Positions 9,444 to 22,957 are shown, counted from the stretch's first letter. The stretch: DNA of 64,000 bases from Myrmaecium sp. VS I D KN 1 (GCA_019775845.1 JADQAV010000009.1:186001-250000); one strand, 5' to 3'. The notes: a model not told the origin generated them from the letters alone. Program-made: numbers and translations.

Positions 9444-12400
9444 CAAGTGATTTCGAGGCTCATGCGCTGCACCAGGAAAATCGGGGCCTCCCGGGAACAG
9501 AGCCACCGCGAGAGGGATGACGAGGAACGTGAGCGCGGCTATTCGGGAACTATGGACGACGACGATGAGATGGGGCTTTGATCCCATGTGCCGTGGGAAA
9601 TGGTAAACGGCGCATCCTCTGTGAAATGGAGGAGAGAAGGCATACTGCTTTCCGCCTAAAGCTAACTGACGCCGGATCTTGTATCACGTCTGATTAGCTT
9701 TACAGCCACCGAGCTGGACCACGATCGGACGGTACGAATGGCAGGCACAGACCACGACCCCGTTGGGCCCCCACGTGGAACAAGACGTTGGCTTATTAAC
9801 CTGCAACATGCGTTATTTGTAGGTCCAGAAAGGCCGCCTTGTCTTTCGGAGATCGCGCGCCTCAGGCTCTTCCCCTCTTTGAGCATGTGATGACTGCTAA
9901 GGAAGCGCATTGTATGTGCTATGCCATGTTATTAGCAATGGCCTCAGCCAGGTATGCAGGCTGCTTCGTTGTAGGATTGAAGCTGGGTGGAGTAGTGCCG
10001 GCTAACCTCCTGGATCGCGCCGCGCAAGAAGAATAGGAAATGGTACGGCTTAAAAGAAGGCTGAGCCGGTCTGTTGTATCTGGTCGTCGCGGCTCTTACT
10101 ACATTGTATATGTATCGCTGCCTATTTTTTGAGGAGCGGGAGTCCCAACCGGAGCCAGAACGGTCTGCTCTAGTTCAACAATCCTCGGAAGCGGTCAGGC
10201 TGAGAGAAGTCGTCGAAGTGATGTATGATCCCGTGATCAATCAATCGAACGGCCTCTCGCCGAACCGTGCCCTGAGCTTGATCGAACGCTGCGTGCGTTA
10301 TCACATGCTTTTGGCTCGGTCGCTCGTCGAGCAGCCCTCGGCGCGGCAGGTGATTTGTCTAGGGGTGGGGGGAAAAGGAGTGAGTGTTCGGCAATTGGGA
10401 TCAACATGGGGCGAGATGCTCGATCATAACAGACGAATCAAGGTTGCAAAACGGAAAATCGAGTCCAGCGCAGCATGTGTTAAGGAGCGACTCGCGTACA
10501 TATTTATTTCATGCTGATCGATTCCCGACGGGATATGATGGAGCTGTATATCAAGTTGGTCTTAAGACATGGACACGCCTCTCTCTCTCCTTTTGTATAT
10601 GCCATGTGAACTTATCTGGCCGTGCGGGGAACGCCGATCCTTGAGGTTTGACCTCGTGGTTTATGTGCAGAAGGGAGTGCTGAGAGGATGGCAGGGGGGG
10701 ACGTGCAGTTGTGCATTGAACCCCCAAGGTCCCGTCCGGCTCACGGAGAAGGGTTGGAAGAGAGGGAGGGATGCCGGATGATCGCAGCCTGGAAGGAGCA
10801 ACGTCCCTGCCGATCATAGCGGGTTTGCGCTGCAGGTCAGGTGCATGCATGCACGCACGCGAGAACTCTTTTTTCCTCTCCTTTGCTAGAGAAAAGGGAG
10901 GTTGCCATTTACCTCGAGGGTTTCGTTGTCAATATTTACAAACAAGATGGATGCAGTTGACATCATCCCAGTTTTCCTGCGTTGGTTGCTAGGACTTATG
11001 ATCTGTCAGATAAGCATGGTGTACAAGAGATGTGCCGTAGGTCTTTGGATGGTCGTCCATATAAAAGGAGCGCTGAAGGATGTCGGAGACACTCCGAGTA
11101 TCGGGAGACAAAGGATGGGAGGATTGGTCTTCCCCCATCTTTAGTTTGAGGTGGCTTCCGCGAAAGACGTTCCGGCGGCGGGGCAAGCGGGTCGTCGACC
11201 AGGGCTATCGTTGCTCCTGAATGGAGTTTCTGTCCCCGCGACTGACGAGCTCTGAGAGCCTCCATGGCTATGGTATCGGGAAGCACTCACCCGTCCCGAG
11301 CTGTCAGTGTGGCTGCGCCGTCAGAAAGGTACATGTCAATACATATGCCAGTATCAGGAAAACGGTTGAGCTCGCAAGAACGAGTGTCCGGCGAAAAAAG
11401 GATTGTGGTGCAGCGTCCGGCAAAAGAAAGCGACGACGCGTGGATGGAATGCCTATCTAGGACATTTGGCACTGCAAGACCTCCGTCTTGTGCTACAGGA
11501 CAGCTTCTCACCACCCGAACTCATATGACAGCTCCTCTCGCACAACGGTATTCTCATTCTGCGCTGCATCTCTAATAAAGTGCAGCCGTTTCAGCTGGAG
11601 TGATAGAGCATGTCCAAAGCGAGGGCGTAAGCAGGTCTAAGGGAAGCATTACCTATCGTTTGCTCCCTTCAAAGCAAAGCTGGACCAAATACAAACTGCA
11701 GGCAAAGACTTTCCGTGTATGTCGCATCCGATATTCACGGTCTATTGCAACCGGGTCTATAGCACAGTCGAACAGCTCGCGAGGTGCCTATCCATGCCCC
11801 CAGTGACTGCCGAGCATCCATCACGACAGCAACCAGAAATCATGGCCAGAATTCTCTCAAGAGGAACGATGAGCCTCGCAGGACCCCCGCCTGGTCAATC
11901 TGACTAGACTAGAATTCGACCTCAGCACGGTTCAGAATTAGGCTTCGCAAGTTATGATATTGGGAGAGGCCTGTCAGTGCTCTCGTTCCCGCTGGAAGGA
12001 AGACATCTGGCCAATGGGGGTCGCTGCCCCGTAACCGTCGGCTGTGGCACGGCCGTCGTTGGCACACCCCGCTTGTCGTCGAAGGATCCACCTCCCTTAT
12101 GAAGAGGTTAGGACGAAGGAGGGCTTGCGGAAAGCCCTCTCTGTATGCGGTGCCGTCGCAGCTGGCGGTGCGTTCAGCCAGCCTAGCGAGTGACCACAGG
12201 GTAGATCATTGGCCCCGAATCGCAGTCACGATATCTTGAGATATCGTGTTGCATCAACGCGGTCGGGGAGAGCACTGTACAGTACGTACATACATACATG
12301 TTGCCCAACTATCGACCTATCTTCTGGAGATGGAGCTTCTTCGGACGGAAGATCAAGGGAGCCGAGGAAAGCGCAAACCCCGGCGAGCCCGTGTGATAGA

Positions 12401-14760
12401 GGCTGGCCTCCATGCATGGGATTGTCGTGTGCAATGGCCCCGTCTCTGTCCCATCACACTGATCAGAGCGGGTGCTAAACAGCAAACGGTGCAACCTCTC
12501 CGAATCCAGGGATTGGAGGGGGAATAGGAGCCCGTTCCGCGCCTCCTCCCTATCGTCGTGAGGGGGAGATCAAGCGAGGTGCAGGCACACAATTCTCCGG
12601 GCGGCGCACAGCGTTCGATATCTGGGCAGACCGAGCGACCGGAAAAAAGAAAGAAAATACGTTTTGAGCAGATGAGTAGGCTGCGGAAAGTGAGGCTCGC
12701 GAACATTCGCAGTGCTCTGTGGACGATCCAGATCATGCCATATGCCCACCCACACAAGGGGTAACAGTGTGGAAGAGAGGCAAGAGTTTTTTGGTCCCAA
12801 GGCGACCGATAGCTCGCTCAGCGTCCTTCTAGGCTTACGAGGCGATGGCACGCTTGGTGGTCCGTAAGCGGGTGAAGAGGACATGTCGTCGTTGGAGCTC
12901 CGGGCGATTCTCCATGTTATCCCTGTATCACCGTGTTCGTCAAGGGTCCCACCGGCGACGGGACCCCTCGACTGTGCAGTAGCGTGCGGCGGGATCGGGG
13001 GACGGGCGGCGTACCTACTGCAGGCAGGTAGCTGCTGCGCTGCTTCCCGGTGCCTCCAAGACAATCATCAATGCATGATGTATGTATTGGGTATGGACGT
13101 GACTGCTCCACGAACCGATGTCAGCGGTGTTCTCATTGAAAAGCTGCATGGTCGACGCGGTTCCTGGTCAGTGGATATCCAGCTCTCCTCGAGATAGTAT
13201 TACTCCGCGAGGGAGGGAGAGGGAGGGCCCTCGATCGCGATGCTGTTTGTATGCGATCGCCCGGCGAATCCAAGCATTGTGCGTAGATAAAATATGGCAT
13301 GTTCGCTCGCACATACCGACTCATTGATGAAAAGAGGCTCCCAATTTCTGTACGACAGGCTCCGGCCAGCCAATGCCAGCCTCCGCTGAGCGCATCGAGG
13401 CCCAGCCGGCGGTGGGACGGCCGCCTATCCGCGATAATCTCTTCCCCATCATTGCGAAATAGAGTCAAGGTTGAGGGCTAAGCCAGCCCCAGGGTGTCCG
13501 TGCATGCCTGGACGAACCCATGTCTCCGGACGTCGTCGTGCCGGCTTGCCTTTGATGGGCGTGGCGTGCCCTCGGGCGCATTTCCCTCAAGCCCTCCGCG
13601 TCCCTTGGGCTAACCTAGTAACCAAAGTGGGCAAAAGCTATCGCGGCCGTTGTTGTAGTTAACAGCCCTGGCGGCCCGCTGAGTCCTTCTAGCCTACGCT
13701 TGTGGCCATCGAATGTTATTGTTTCTTGTCGTCGTCGTCAGTTCGCTTCCTCTTGCTACCCGGCCTCGAACTGCTCCTCCGTCACTCTCTCTGCTGGTTA
13801 CTATGATCGTGCCGCTCCTTGTCCCAGCCATCTGATCAACTCTCCTTCTTGTCCCTTGTATCTTCATCAACCCTGTATTCCCGGCTGGCCGCCCCCGACC
13901 AACGTCAATTGAGACCCTTGCTTTGACGACGCTCGTTCCTGTATCCCTTCCTTAGCTACTGTCTTCATTACAGCTGTCCGTTTCATAGAGAGACCTCTCA
14001 CTCGCTATTTTCTCGCTGCATTCGTCTTTCGCCTACGAGAGCACCTAGGATAGGAAGCGAACTTTTCTGGCCTTCCTGCAGCAGAACTGCTTGTCGCATC
14101 GCGTTTTGAAGAGAGCCTTCTCACCAGGACCGAAAACGAAGCCTGCCGTTAATCGGATCCAGGCGCATCGGGTGGTGAAGCTACATCGACCTGACATATC
14201 CGGCGTCAGCATCGTCCGTCTAGAAAATCCTGGCTAGGATAGGAGCCTTGGATTCCCAGATACTTTCGCGGTACACAGAGGCCGGAGCCTTGCAGCTTGC
14301 GGTGGAAAAGAGCCTGCCTCTCCATCTGATAGTTCTTCTCCGGTCTGAAATCAAAGAACGGCCAGAAGTCGCTAACAACAGAGCGCCGCTTGCGCTGCCG
14401 GTTTTAACTGAGGGACTGCGCGGAGTGTTTTCGTTTTCGGACCTGTCTTCATTCTTCATTGCCGCGAACATTCCTCACTGAGGGGCATACATACACAGCT
14501 TCGACACCTGACGAATCAGTCCTACGACGCCCGCATTGGCAGGTGCTTCCAAGGACCCACGCTCTACCCGGCGCTGTCTCTTCTGGAAGGCGCACGACCT
14601 CATCCGTGACTCCGTTCCCGTGCGAACCCCTCACTTTCCGGTATACAGATCAGTGGCTTCTTATCACCGTGTTGACGGTTGTATCTTACCGATGGAATAA
14701 TTGCAGTAACTGAGAGCGAACTGTCGATTAGCACATCCCGCTACCGCTAACTGCGCTCAT
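9444..14760. other. Gene-poor 5.3 kb stretch upstream of the Ras exchange factor
   Basis: No open frame here has recognisable domains or convincing composition. The longest is 147-164 codons, on both strands. The last kilobase (about 13,700-14,760) is rich in pyrimidine and contains several short AUG-initiated frames (for example 14248-14481 and 14459-14713), as expected for a long 5' leader of the downstream gene. A near-perfect palindrome lies at 12227-12248. A long non-coding transcript or distant regulatory elements are possible. Confidence 0.5.
12227..12248. repeat. 22-bp inverted repeat with 2-bp spacer
   Basis: The arms CACGATATCT and AGATATCGTG are exact reverse complements separated by TG. 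A dimeric transcription factor site or a short hairpin is possible. Nothing around it shows which gene it would serve. Confidence 0.7.
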
Positions 14761-17700
14761 ATGATTCAATCAGTCGCCATGGAGTCTGCCGATAATCATA
14801 ACATCCAGTTCGCAAGGGTCGATTCGAGCTTCGACGTCACGTCCGGATATACAGAAGATACGACCAGTCCTCGTCCAGCGCCCCTCACCATTCGAAAGCT
14901 TTCATCAGAAACGCAGAGCAGACCATCGTCCCGGCATAGGCGACACTCGTCTTCTTGGAGTCGACATACACACTCCTCAAGGTCGCAAGGCCAAATGTCT
15001 CCTCCCCTAACTCCTCGCAAGTGTTACGAAACGTCCGACTACGCCGAATTCCAGACTGTGTTCCACCCTTTCCTTCGAGCGTATTATGAGTTTCAGCCAA
15101 CATCAACCCTGTCCGCGGATGAGGACGAGGCATCCATCATGGTCTCCATCCGTCAAGGTGACATCATCCTGGTCCATACAGTACATCCAAACGGCTGGGC
15201 GGATGGAACTCTACTAGCGACAGGAGAACGAGGCTGGCTGCCGACGAATTACTGCGAACCTTACGATCACCCAGCTATACACAGCCTGCTCAATGCTTTG
15301 ACCCAGGTGTGGGACCTCGCCAGAGGAGAAGATGGCCAGATCAATCTGACACCGTTCACAAAACAAGATTATGTTCGAGGGATAATAGCCGGGGTTCGCT
15401 TTCTGTTGGTCAGTAATCTTTTCGATGCCGCAGCGATGTAGGCGCACTGACTTGTTTATAGGACAAATCTCACTGTCTGACACGAGAAGCATTGCTTATA
15501 CAACAACATCATCTATTACATCGGCTGAGGAAAGGGCTGCTCAATGACCTGTCCGCCATGGTCAAAACTGCAAAAGCAATTCAAGCAACCCTTGAGGAAA
15601 ATTTCACTTATGAAGCAGTTGCAGACGATCTTGACACTATCGTTGCCAAAGCCTTTAAAATCGTGACAAGGGCGGCTCGATTCCTGGATATCTGGCTACA
15701 AGAAACAGATACCGATAATCTGGAAGATCGAGCTCAACGACCGCTTACACCACCGGGCAATTCGCACCCGGGAGAAAATCGACGACGAACTTTAACAGAC
15801 GAGGATCTGGAGAGTCCAAAGTCTTCGGTCAATGCTCGAGACGTGATGTCCCTATCATTGTCTCCTATCCTCAATTTGAGCGAGCGGCCAACAAGTATTT
15901 CCCATCGGCTCCCCTTCACCCAAAGGGCCATCGGCCTGCAAAACACACGGCTTGCCTCACAAAGGCTGAGTCATGCGCATGATTCGTTCCTTGGGCACAT
16001 CGGTTCCTTCATCGGACTGCATCTACAGTCGCGAGATCCCGCTGAAGTGTTCACAAACACCAAACGATCAGTTATTGCCTGTTTCCACCTGCTAGCAGTG
16101 TTGGAAGAGGTATATGCGCGCGATGATAAACGGTCCAAGAGCTTGGAACAGGCTAATGATACCATGTACGAGCGACTCCGGGAACTGGTGAAAATCACGA
16201 AGAAGATAGACTGTGTCATAGAGTCTTCGCCGGATGAAAGAGTGATACCGGTTGATATGGGGACACAATTGGTTGCGGCAGCTACCAACTGCGTCCGATC
16301 AGCTGGTGAATGTGTCGCCAGAACCAGAGCGGTTATTGAGAAGATTGGTGATTTCGAGTTCGAAAGGCAAGACCTGGAAGTGGACCATCTGTTCGAAAGT
16401 CTTGGGCCGAAGCCGAGAGACCAACACTCGACTGAGAATGTCAATAATGACGCGTCACATGGATCACGGCAATCAGCCGCTCTGCTATCACAAACCATCT
16501 CAGAGAAGGAGCTTCCTCCGTTGCCTTCCTCGTGTTCGGTTCTCGGTGAAGATGCAGTTGCGGGTGCCACGGACAGCCAGGAAAGTGAGAAATCCGCGCA
16601 CCCAGCTCCAAGTAGCTCCCCTCTTTACAAGCTCCCCATACCACGGCCACTTCGGTCTCCTTCGAGCCCAGCAGAAAACTCGCCAATCAGCGTGGCAAAT
16701 CGGTCTTTTGGCGATGCACGCGCCTCTGCAAGTACGTTACCCAATAGTTTCAATGGAGATGCGGCAAGCATTATCTCGCGGGCCTCGACGCGGGCTACGA
16801 CTCCGGATACATTTCCTGTTGTAGCAAACAACGAGCCGCAGTCTACTCTTGATAGCTTTGGAAACGCATCTGAGCTCCTATCGAGCGCGACCGAAGATAG
16901 CATTGGGGTTGAAGAGCAGTTACTGGAAAAGACTTTCGCTCACGAGCTCATCTTGAAAGAGGGCGCAATTGTGGGAGGTTCTTTGCCAGCCTTAATCGAA
17001 CAACTGACGACTCCGGATATCGCACCAGAAGCATCTCTGCTCACAGCGTTTTACATGACATTTCGTCTGTTCACTACGCCTGTGAAGCTAGCGCAAGGTC
17101 TTATCGAGAGATTCGAATACGTCAGGGATAATAAATCGATACATCTACGCGTAGTCCACATCTTCAAGGGATGGCTCGAGTCTCACTGGAATCCGGATGT
17201 CGATCCCGAGGCTCTTGGCATCATACTTGGGTTCGCAACTGGGAAGCTGAGGGCAACGCTCCCCTCGGCCGGCAAGCGACTTGCAGAATTGGTAGCCAAG
17301 GTCACCGAGACCAGGGCGGGGGCTATCGTGCCTCGGATAGGGTCATGCTATGGAAAGAAGGCCTTGATGCATAGCGTATTCTCAGGTCCAGATTCTGCCC
17401 TGCCAAACCCTATCATGCCGAAGTCACAGGTCAATGCGCTCAAGGCTTTTAAGAATGGAAGCAGCCAGTGCAATGTTCTGGATTTTGACCCCTTGGAGCT
17501 CGCGCGACAATTTACGCTGATTGAGTCCGGCATATTCATCTCGATACAGCCCGAGGAGTTACTTGGATGCGAATGGAGCAAGAAGCCGAAGTCAAGGGCA
17601 CCAAATGTGCATAAGATGACAGCGCTTTCAAACAACATCACTGATCTTGTTGCTGATACTATCCTTCTTGCTGAGGATGCCAAGAAGCGTGCTTTGCTCA

Positions 17701-18356
17701 TCAAGCATTGGATCAAGGTCGCTATGCACTGCTTGGACTTGAACAACTACGACTCAGTCATGTCCATCATATGTGCGCTCAACGCGACCCCGATTGCTCG
17801 ACTGTCGGACACCTGGGAAGTTGTGCCGAAGAAGACGAAGGGTCGGCTGGATGAGCTGAACGCCGTCATGGACACGTCGCGCAACTCTGCGACGTTACGG
17901 CAACGGCTTCAGAACAACACCGGACCTTGCATCCCTTTCCTGGGCATGTATTTGACCGACCTTACCTTTGTCCACCATGGCAACCCCGATACACGCACAC
18001 TCGATGGAGTTGAGGTGATCAACTTTGACAAGCATATGAAGACTGCGAAAGTTATTGGTCAATTCCAGAGCTTCCAGGAGCCGTATAGGTTGACACCAGT
18101 ACCAGATATACAAGACTGGGTGGAAGCGCAGATCCAGCGAGTCCGATCGACCCAGCCGGATATGCACAATTTTTACCGGCGATCGAGACTGTTGGAGCCA
18201 AATCAAGTGAGGACTTTCCAAAGGGCCACCAGCGGCACGGCTTCGGATGGCACTCCGTCCGTCAATACGGCCCGTGGTAATACCAAAGACCGGTTCGATT
18301 TTTTCTCTAATTTCCACTTTAGTGGCATGGTCTCAAGAGAGAGACTTAGTGGTTAG
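14761..18356 (+). CDS. Cdc25-type Ras guanine nucleotide exchange factor with SH3 domain
   Basis: Activates Ras by promoting GDP release and would feed the cAMP/PKA and morphogenesis pathways. Two exons, 14761-15408 and 15462-18356, are joined over a 53-bp intron and give 1180 residues. An SH3 domain spans about residues 106-168 (RAYYEFQPT to GERGWLPTNYCEPYD). A long Ser/Pro-rich middle follows. The RasGEF N-terminal module begins near residue 715 (GSLPALIEQLTTPD), and the catalytic Cdc25 homology domain runs from about 892 to 1115 (DPLELARQFTLIE, NNITDLVADTILL, PCIPFLGMYLTDLTFVHHGNP). A second Met at 14779 has a better initiation context (gccATGG) and may be the real start. The domain order matches yeast Cdc25 and Aspergillus orthologues. 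Confidence 0.93.
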
Positions 18357-18859
18357 GAACCCTAGGTGTGTGGCTTCGAATGCATATCATGATGGCCGGC
18401 TCGAGGAGAGCAATGCACGTGCAAGGAGCTACGGCGTATATACCCCGGCGGTGGTGCGGATCTGTCTTTATGCGGTTTTGGTTTAACTGGGCGTCGGACG
18501 ATTGTGTGAAAGGCCCATTGGGTCATGATGGCTTTTATGATTGCTTCTGAGTTTAACAATACCCCCATGTTCGCAGGTTTAGACGGCGAACGTGTGCGGC
18601 TGTGGTCACCCTTGATGGGCACATTGCGGCTCATGGCTAAGTGGACATGCGCTTGTAGAGTACCATATATGTAATGCGAAAGTAATCCGTTGCTTGTACC
18701 AGACTGTTAGAAAAGTGAATGCGTCGTGCCAGGGCGGGGCCGGATGCCTGAGGCGTTTGAGCCCGGTGTCGCAGACTCGCAGGTACCGCACTGTGGCGAC
18801 GACAGCAAACGCCCTGAGACGAGTCACCGCCAGACCGACTTGAGCGTGCCAGTTGGATC
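18357..18859. other. Intergenic region before the CHY/RING gene
   Basis: Contains the 3' end of the Ras exchange factor transcript and presumably the promoter of the CHY/RING gene. No gene or repeat is visible. Confidence 0.5.
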
Positions 18860-21136
18860 TTGGATCCGTCGACCTTTGATACCATTCACGACCGGAGCAG
18901 GCTGAACGGTGGCCAGCCAGCAGCGGACCTCATGAGCGGCCTTATCTCCTCCCTTATCATCGATCCCGTGTTCCGGCACGCGCGACGCTTCTCTCGAGCG
19001 CGGCAAGACGACAGCGCCCGCCGCCCCAGGACACTGGTCAGCGCCCGAGGCCGCATCAGCGGGCTGGAGGGCGCCTCCAACTCTCATGCAGCGGCTGAGG
19101 GCCCGTCTACTCTCACACAAGGCCCGGCCAGCATCCACGATCCCCAAACACAACCGTCCCACGCACATGGCGAAGTGCCCGTCCGCGCATCTCGGGCAAC
19201 GACAGAGGCGGCGGGTCCCTTGCCGAGCACCTTGACTCGCGCCGAAAATGCACCACGTCCCTTGCAGCACCCTGGAGCCACGTCTGCGAGGGACATGTCC
19301 TACAACCCCTCCCACGGGATTCCTGAGCCATTCCGCCCAATGGACAGTCTCAACCCTCGAGCGCCCTCCGAACGCGACGTCCACGACACCGGGAACGAAA
19401 GCACGCCGGCCGCCGAGGAGGGCGGCGGAGTTGCGTCAGGCGAGAGAGGACATGCGGACTCCCCGGCGCCGCGTGGAGCCTTGCCTGCCGACGATGGCAT
19501 GCGGCTTCTGCGGCAGAAGATCCATGAGATACGGGACATGAAAGGGTCGAATGAGGAGAAGGCGCGACGGATGCACTTGTTGATGACGGAACGGTACAAT
19601 CTCCTCCATGGACATCTCCGGCCTCAATCGCCACTCAGCGTGGTCTCCTTAGACCGTCCGAGCACACCGCTTTCCGCCCACTCTGCCGTAGATTCGGATA
19701 CCAACGACTCGTCGCCGGTGTCGTTGTCCGAGGCTCAGGACGCATCGAATCCTTATTATATCTCGCCTGGTGACACGCTGCCTTCCTATAGGCCGGCAAC
19801 GCCGCCTAAGCAGGAGCATGAAGTGGAAGTCGAAGAGGACGATGACGAGGATGGTCCGGCGTTAGGATGTGTGCATTACAAGAGGAACGTGAAGATTCAG
19901 TGTTTCGACTGCCGGAAGTGGTATCCTTGCCGGTTCTGCCACGATGAGGTGGAGAGTCATCGCCTCGACCGAAAGAAGACGCGCAACATGCTTTGTATGC
20001 TCTGTGCCACCCCTCAACCGGCCCGGGAGGTATGCGCCAACTGTTCGGGCCGCACTGCTTGGTATTACTGTGATATATGCAAGCTCTGGGATGATGATGC
20101 CTCGAAGCACATCTATCACTGTCCTGATTGTGGTATCTGTAGGCGAGGGGAAGGGTTGGGAAAGGACTACTTTCACTGCAAGGTACGGGCATTTATCCCG
20201 ATGCACCTTTCTTCCTTTTGAGCTCTCATTGTGACTGACTTGTCTTTGTAGCGCTGTAATGTCTGCATCGCCATCTCCTTTGCTTCCTCTCATCGCTGCA
20301 TCGAACGTGCCACGGACTGCGATTGCCCGATCTGTGGCGATTACCTATTCAATTCCTCGGCTTCCGTCGTCTCCATGCCTTGCGGTCATTATATACATCG
20401 TCTTTGCTATGACCAGTATATGACGACGGCTTACAAATGCCCCATTTGCAAGAAGAGCGCCGTGAACATGGAGCTCCAATGGCAGAAGATCGCACACGCC
20501 ATCGAGACGCAGCCCATGCCGGCCCAGTTCCGCGACACCAAGGTGCTCATTCACTGTAACGACTGCGAAGGGAAGAGCGAGGTCCCGTATCACTGGCTGG
20601 GGAACAAGTGTTCAAACTGCGATTCCTTCAACACGAACGAGGTACGGCTTTTGGATCCTGATGATGAGCGCCAGGATGATATTGGATACCCTACGCGTCC
20701 TTCGCCATTGCCGGTCACGAGGTCTCAGCGTGGATTCGGGGCGAGATCACCAGGCTCGTACTTTTTGAGTTCGCCGGAGGGAAATGCCAATCGCTCCAGG
20801 CCAGAATCTGCCGATGAATCGCTGTCTGCGCAAGTGATGCAACGCGTCAGTCGATCATTGTCGCCTTTGCGGCATTATCTGAATGGTCCTGGGGGCCCAT
20901 TGAGAACCGACATAGGCCGCTCTGATTTAGAGCACCATGATGAGGAACTGGACTTCTGGGGCGCCGATGGAGGCAGGATCCTCTCAGGGGACGACGGAGA
21001 TGACGATGGAACGAGCAGCTGTAGCACCTCTAGCGACGAAAGTGTTCACGAGCCTGACCCAGGGGAGGAGGAGGATGACGATGATGGCGACGAAGACGAC
21101 TTACTTGACGGCATCCAGCTGATTGGCCATCGCTGA
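18860..21136 (+). CDS. CHY, CTCHY and RING zinc finger protein, RCHY1/Pirh2-like E3 ubiquitin ligase
   Basis: Two exons (18860-20182 and 20252-21136) encode 735 residues. The first 330 are disordered and Ser/Pro/Arg-rich. A CHY zinc finger starts near residue 334 (GCVHYKRNVKIQCFDC, CRFCHDEVESHRLD), followed by a CTCHY finger (YYCDICKLWDDD, YHCPDCGICR). The intron falls between HCK and RCNVCI. A RING finger lies at about 463-508 (CDCPICGDYL, SMPCGHYIHRLCYDQY, KCPICKK). A rubredoxin-like zinc ribbon follows (CNDCEGKSEVPYHWLGNKCS). This order is that of RCHY1-family ubiquitin ligases, which in animals target p53; the fungal substrate is not known. The C-terminus is an acidic Asp/Glu-rich tail. 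Confidence 0.92.
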
Positions 21137-21740
21137 GTTTGGTTATCCGTTCTGGCATTTATAGACTTGGCAACCGTAACGTCGTGCTTGAACGTAGCAT
21201 CTTGGTTTGTTTCCTTTGGATATGTCGCGGCGCAGTGGGAATCTGGATTACTGCCATCGGTGTTTGGAGGCATTACGCATTGGAGTACGGTACTAGGCAT
21301 GGACGGCGTTTTACTTGTTTGTTCCTTTTAACAGCGCCCAGGCTCGGCATGATATGTTATGTAGATCCTCCTCTGTGTCTCGTGAGCTTTCCACAAAAAC
21401 ACTCGAGGTGAGAAGAAAGGCTATTCGGTTATCACATGTCCTCGTGGTCGAGTTTCTCTCCCTCACCGTGTCGCATTCACTACCTGGCGAGGCTGGTGTT
21501 GCTAGCCGGCCGTTAGCCGAGAATTCGACGAAAGGAAGAGGGATTGGGGGGAAGTAGCGTGGCTTGGCACGCCCACAGACGCTTCGCCTAAGATCACAAA
21601 ATCATTCGGCCTTCCCGAACTGCCATCCTCGAACGCGACAATTCGACAACCCGGCCGACTCGATACCTCCAACGCCCTCAGTAAGATCCCGCTGGTTATC
21701 TTGACCGAGGGTGTAGACTAACCGCCAAACCTCTGCAGAA
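21137..21740. other. Intergenic region and 5' leader of the L31 gene
   Basis: No gene is seen. The right part is presumably the promoter and leader of ribosomal protein L31. No repeat stands out. Confidence 0.5.
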
Positions 21741-22321
21741 ATGACCACCAAGCCTCAGCAGAAGAGCAAGGGCCGCAGCGCCATCGCCGACGTCGTCGCG
21801 CGCGAATACACCATCCACCTCCACAAGCGTGTACGTTGAACAACCGTCAATCAAAAGACACCTTCAGTTTTGTGAAGTCCAGAAATGGCTAGTTTGCGCG
21901 ACTACTGGCATCGGACGGAAGACTGATGGGTTTCGCTCGATACAATTAGGTCCACGGCGTCAGCTTCAAGAAGCGGGCTCCCCGCGCCATCAAGGAGATC
22001 CGGGACTTCGCCGAGAAGGCTATGGTATGGATGATCCTCTCTCGTTTTGTGATTCTTAGGACCGCATCGCGGCGTTGGGAGTGATGGCTAATCCGATTTT
22101 TTCTTCTTGTATAGGGCACCAAGGATGTCCGTCTCGACCCCCTGTTGAACAAGAAGGTCTGGGAGTGCGGCATCAAGGGCGTTCCCTTCCGTCTCCGCGT
22201 CCGCATCTCTCGCAAGCGTAACGACGAGGAGGGCGCCAAGGAGAAGCTCTACTCCTACGTCCAGGCCGTCAACGTCAAGAACCCCAAGGGTCTCCAGACC
22301 GCCGTCGTTGAGGACCAGTAG
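21741..22321 (+). CDS. RPL31: 60S ribosomal protein L31 (eL31)
   Basis: Component of the large cytosolic ribosomal subunit near the peptide exit tunnel. Three exons (21741-21830, 21950-22024, 22115-22321), all phase 0, give 123 residues. Exon 1 reads [20 protein letters not shown] and [10 protein letters not shown], exon 2 [20 protein letters not shown], and exon 3 [34 protein letters not shown] and [15 protein letters not shown]. These are canonical L31e segments at the usual length of about 120 residues. The introns are 119 and 90 bp. Confidence 0.97.
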
Positions 22322-22957
22322 AGGATTGCTGCGGATGGCTGAACTTGATCTCTCGATCCTGAGGCAATTGGGCGAGCGTCAAGAACAGAAAAAAAAACAT
22401 GGCATTGTATGGCGTTGATTTGTGGTCGCCAGGTCGGGAAAGATACCAAGGCTTGCGCGCCGACGTCGGTTCGCGGCTACGTATAAAAACGTCGAAATGA
22501 AACCATTTGAATCGCTTCAACGTCATGTATCTTGTCGGACCACACGATCTTATTGATGTTGCCTTCAGTCCATATGATCTTGCACGCTCCCTTTCACTGA
22601 TCGGTATTCGGCTACGCCTCCTCACAGTATAAATCGGACATATCTTTCCCACCTATTGTGAAAGACCTTCACTTCCAGCCTGGCGTTCGTGTTCGTAGGT
22701 GCGTAAAAGTACTGTAACGGGAAATACTGTTTGGATATCGGTTCGATCAAATTCGATGCTGTAGACCATACATCCCAACCTTTGAATCAAGGCTTGGATG
22801 AGGGATAGAGGAAACAAAAACGCTAAACTCATAGGAAACTTGTACAGCGACAGAGACGTCTAAGATGCACGCCGAAAGCAGACTCGTCGGTCCTCCCACC
22901 GTCCAGCAGGACCCGACCTTGTAGTGACCCTCACTCACCCCCTCCCGAAGTCTCAGC
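22322..22957. other. Convergent 3' region of L31 and the complex I gene
   Basis: Downstream flanks of two convergent genes, presumably holding both 3' untranslated regions. No gene is visible. Confidence 0.55.

Noticed and set aside
21831-22114. Possible box C/D snoRNA in the introns of the L31 gene
   Set aside because: C-box-like words occur, but no properly spaced D box or terminal stem could be seen.
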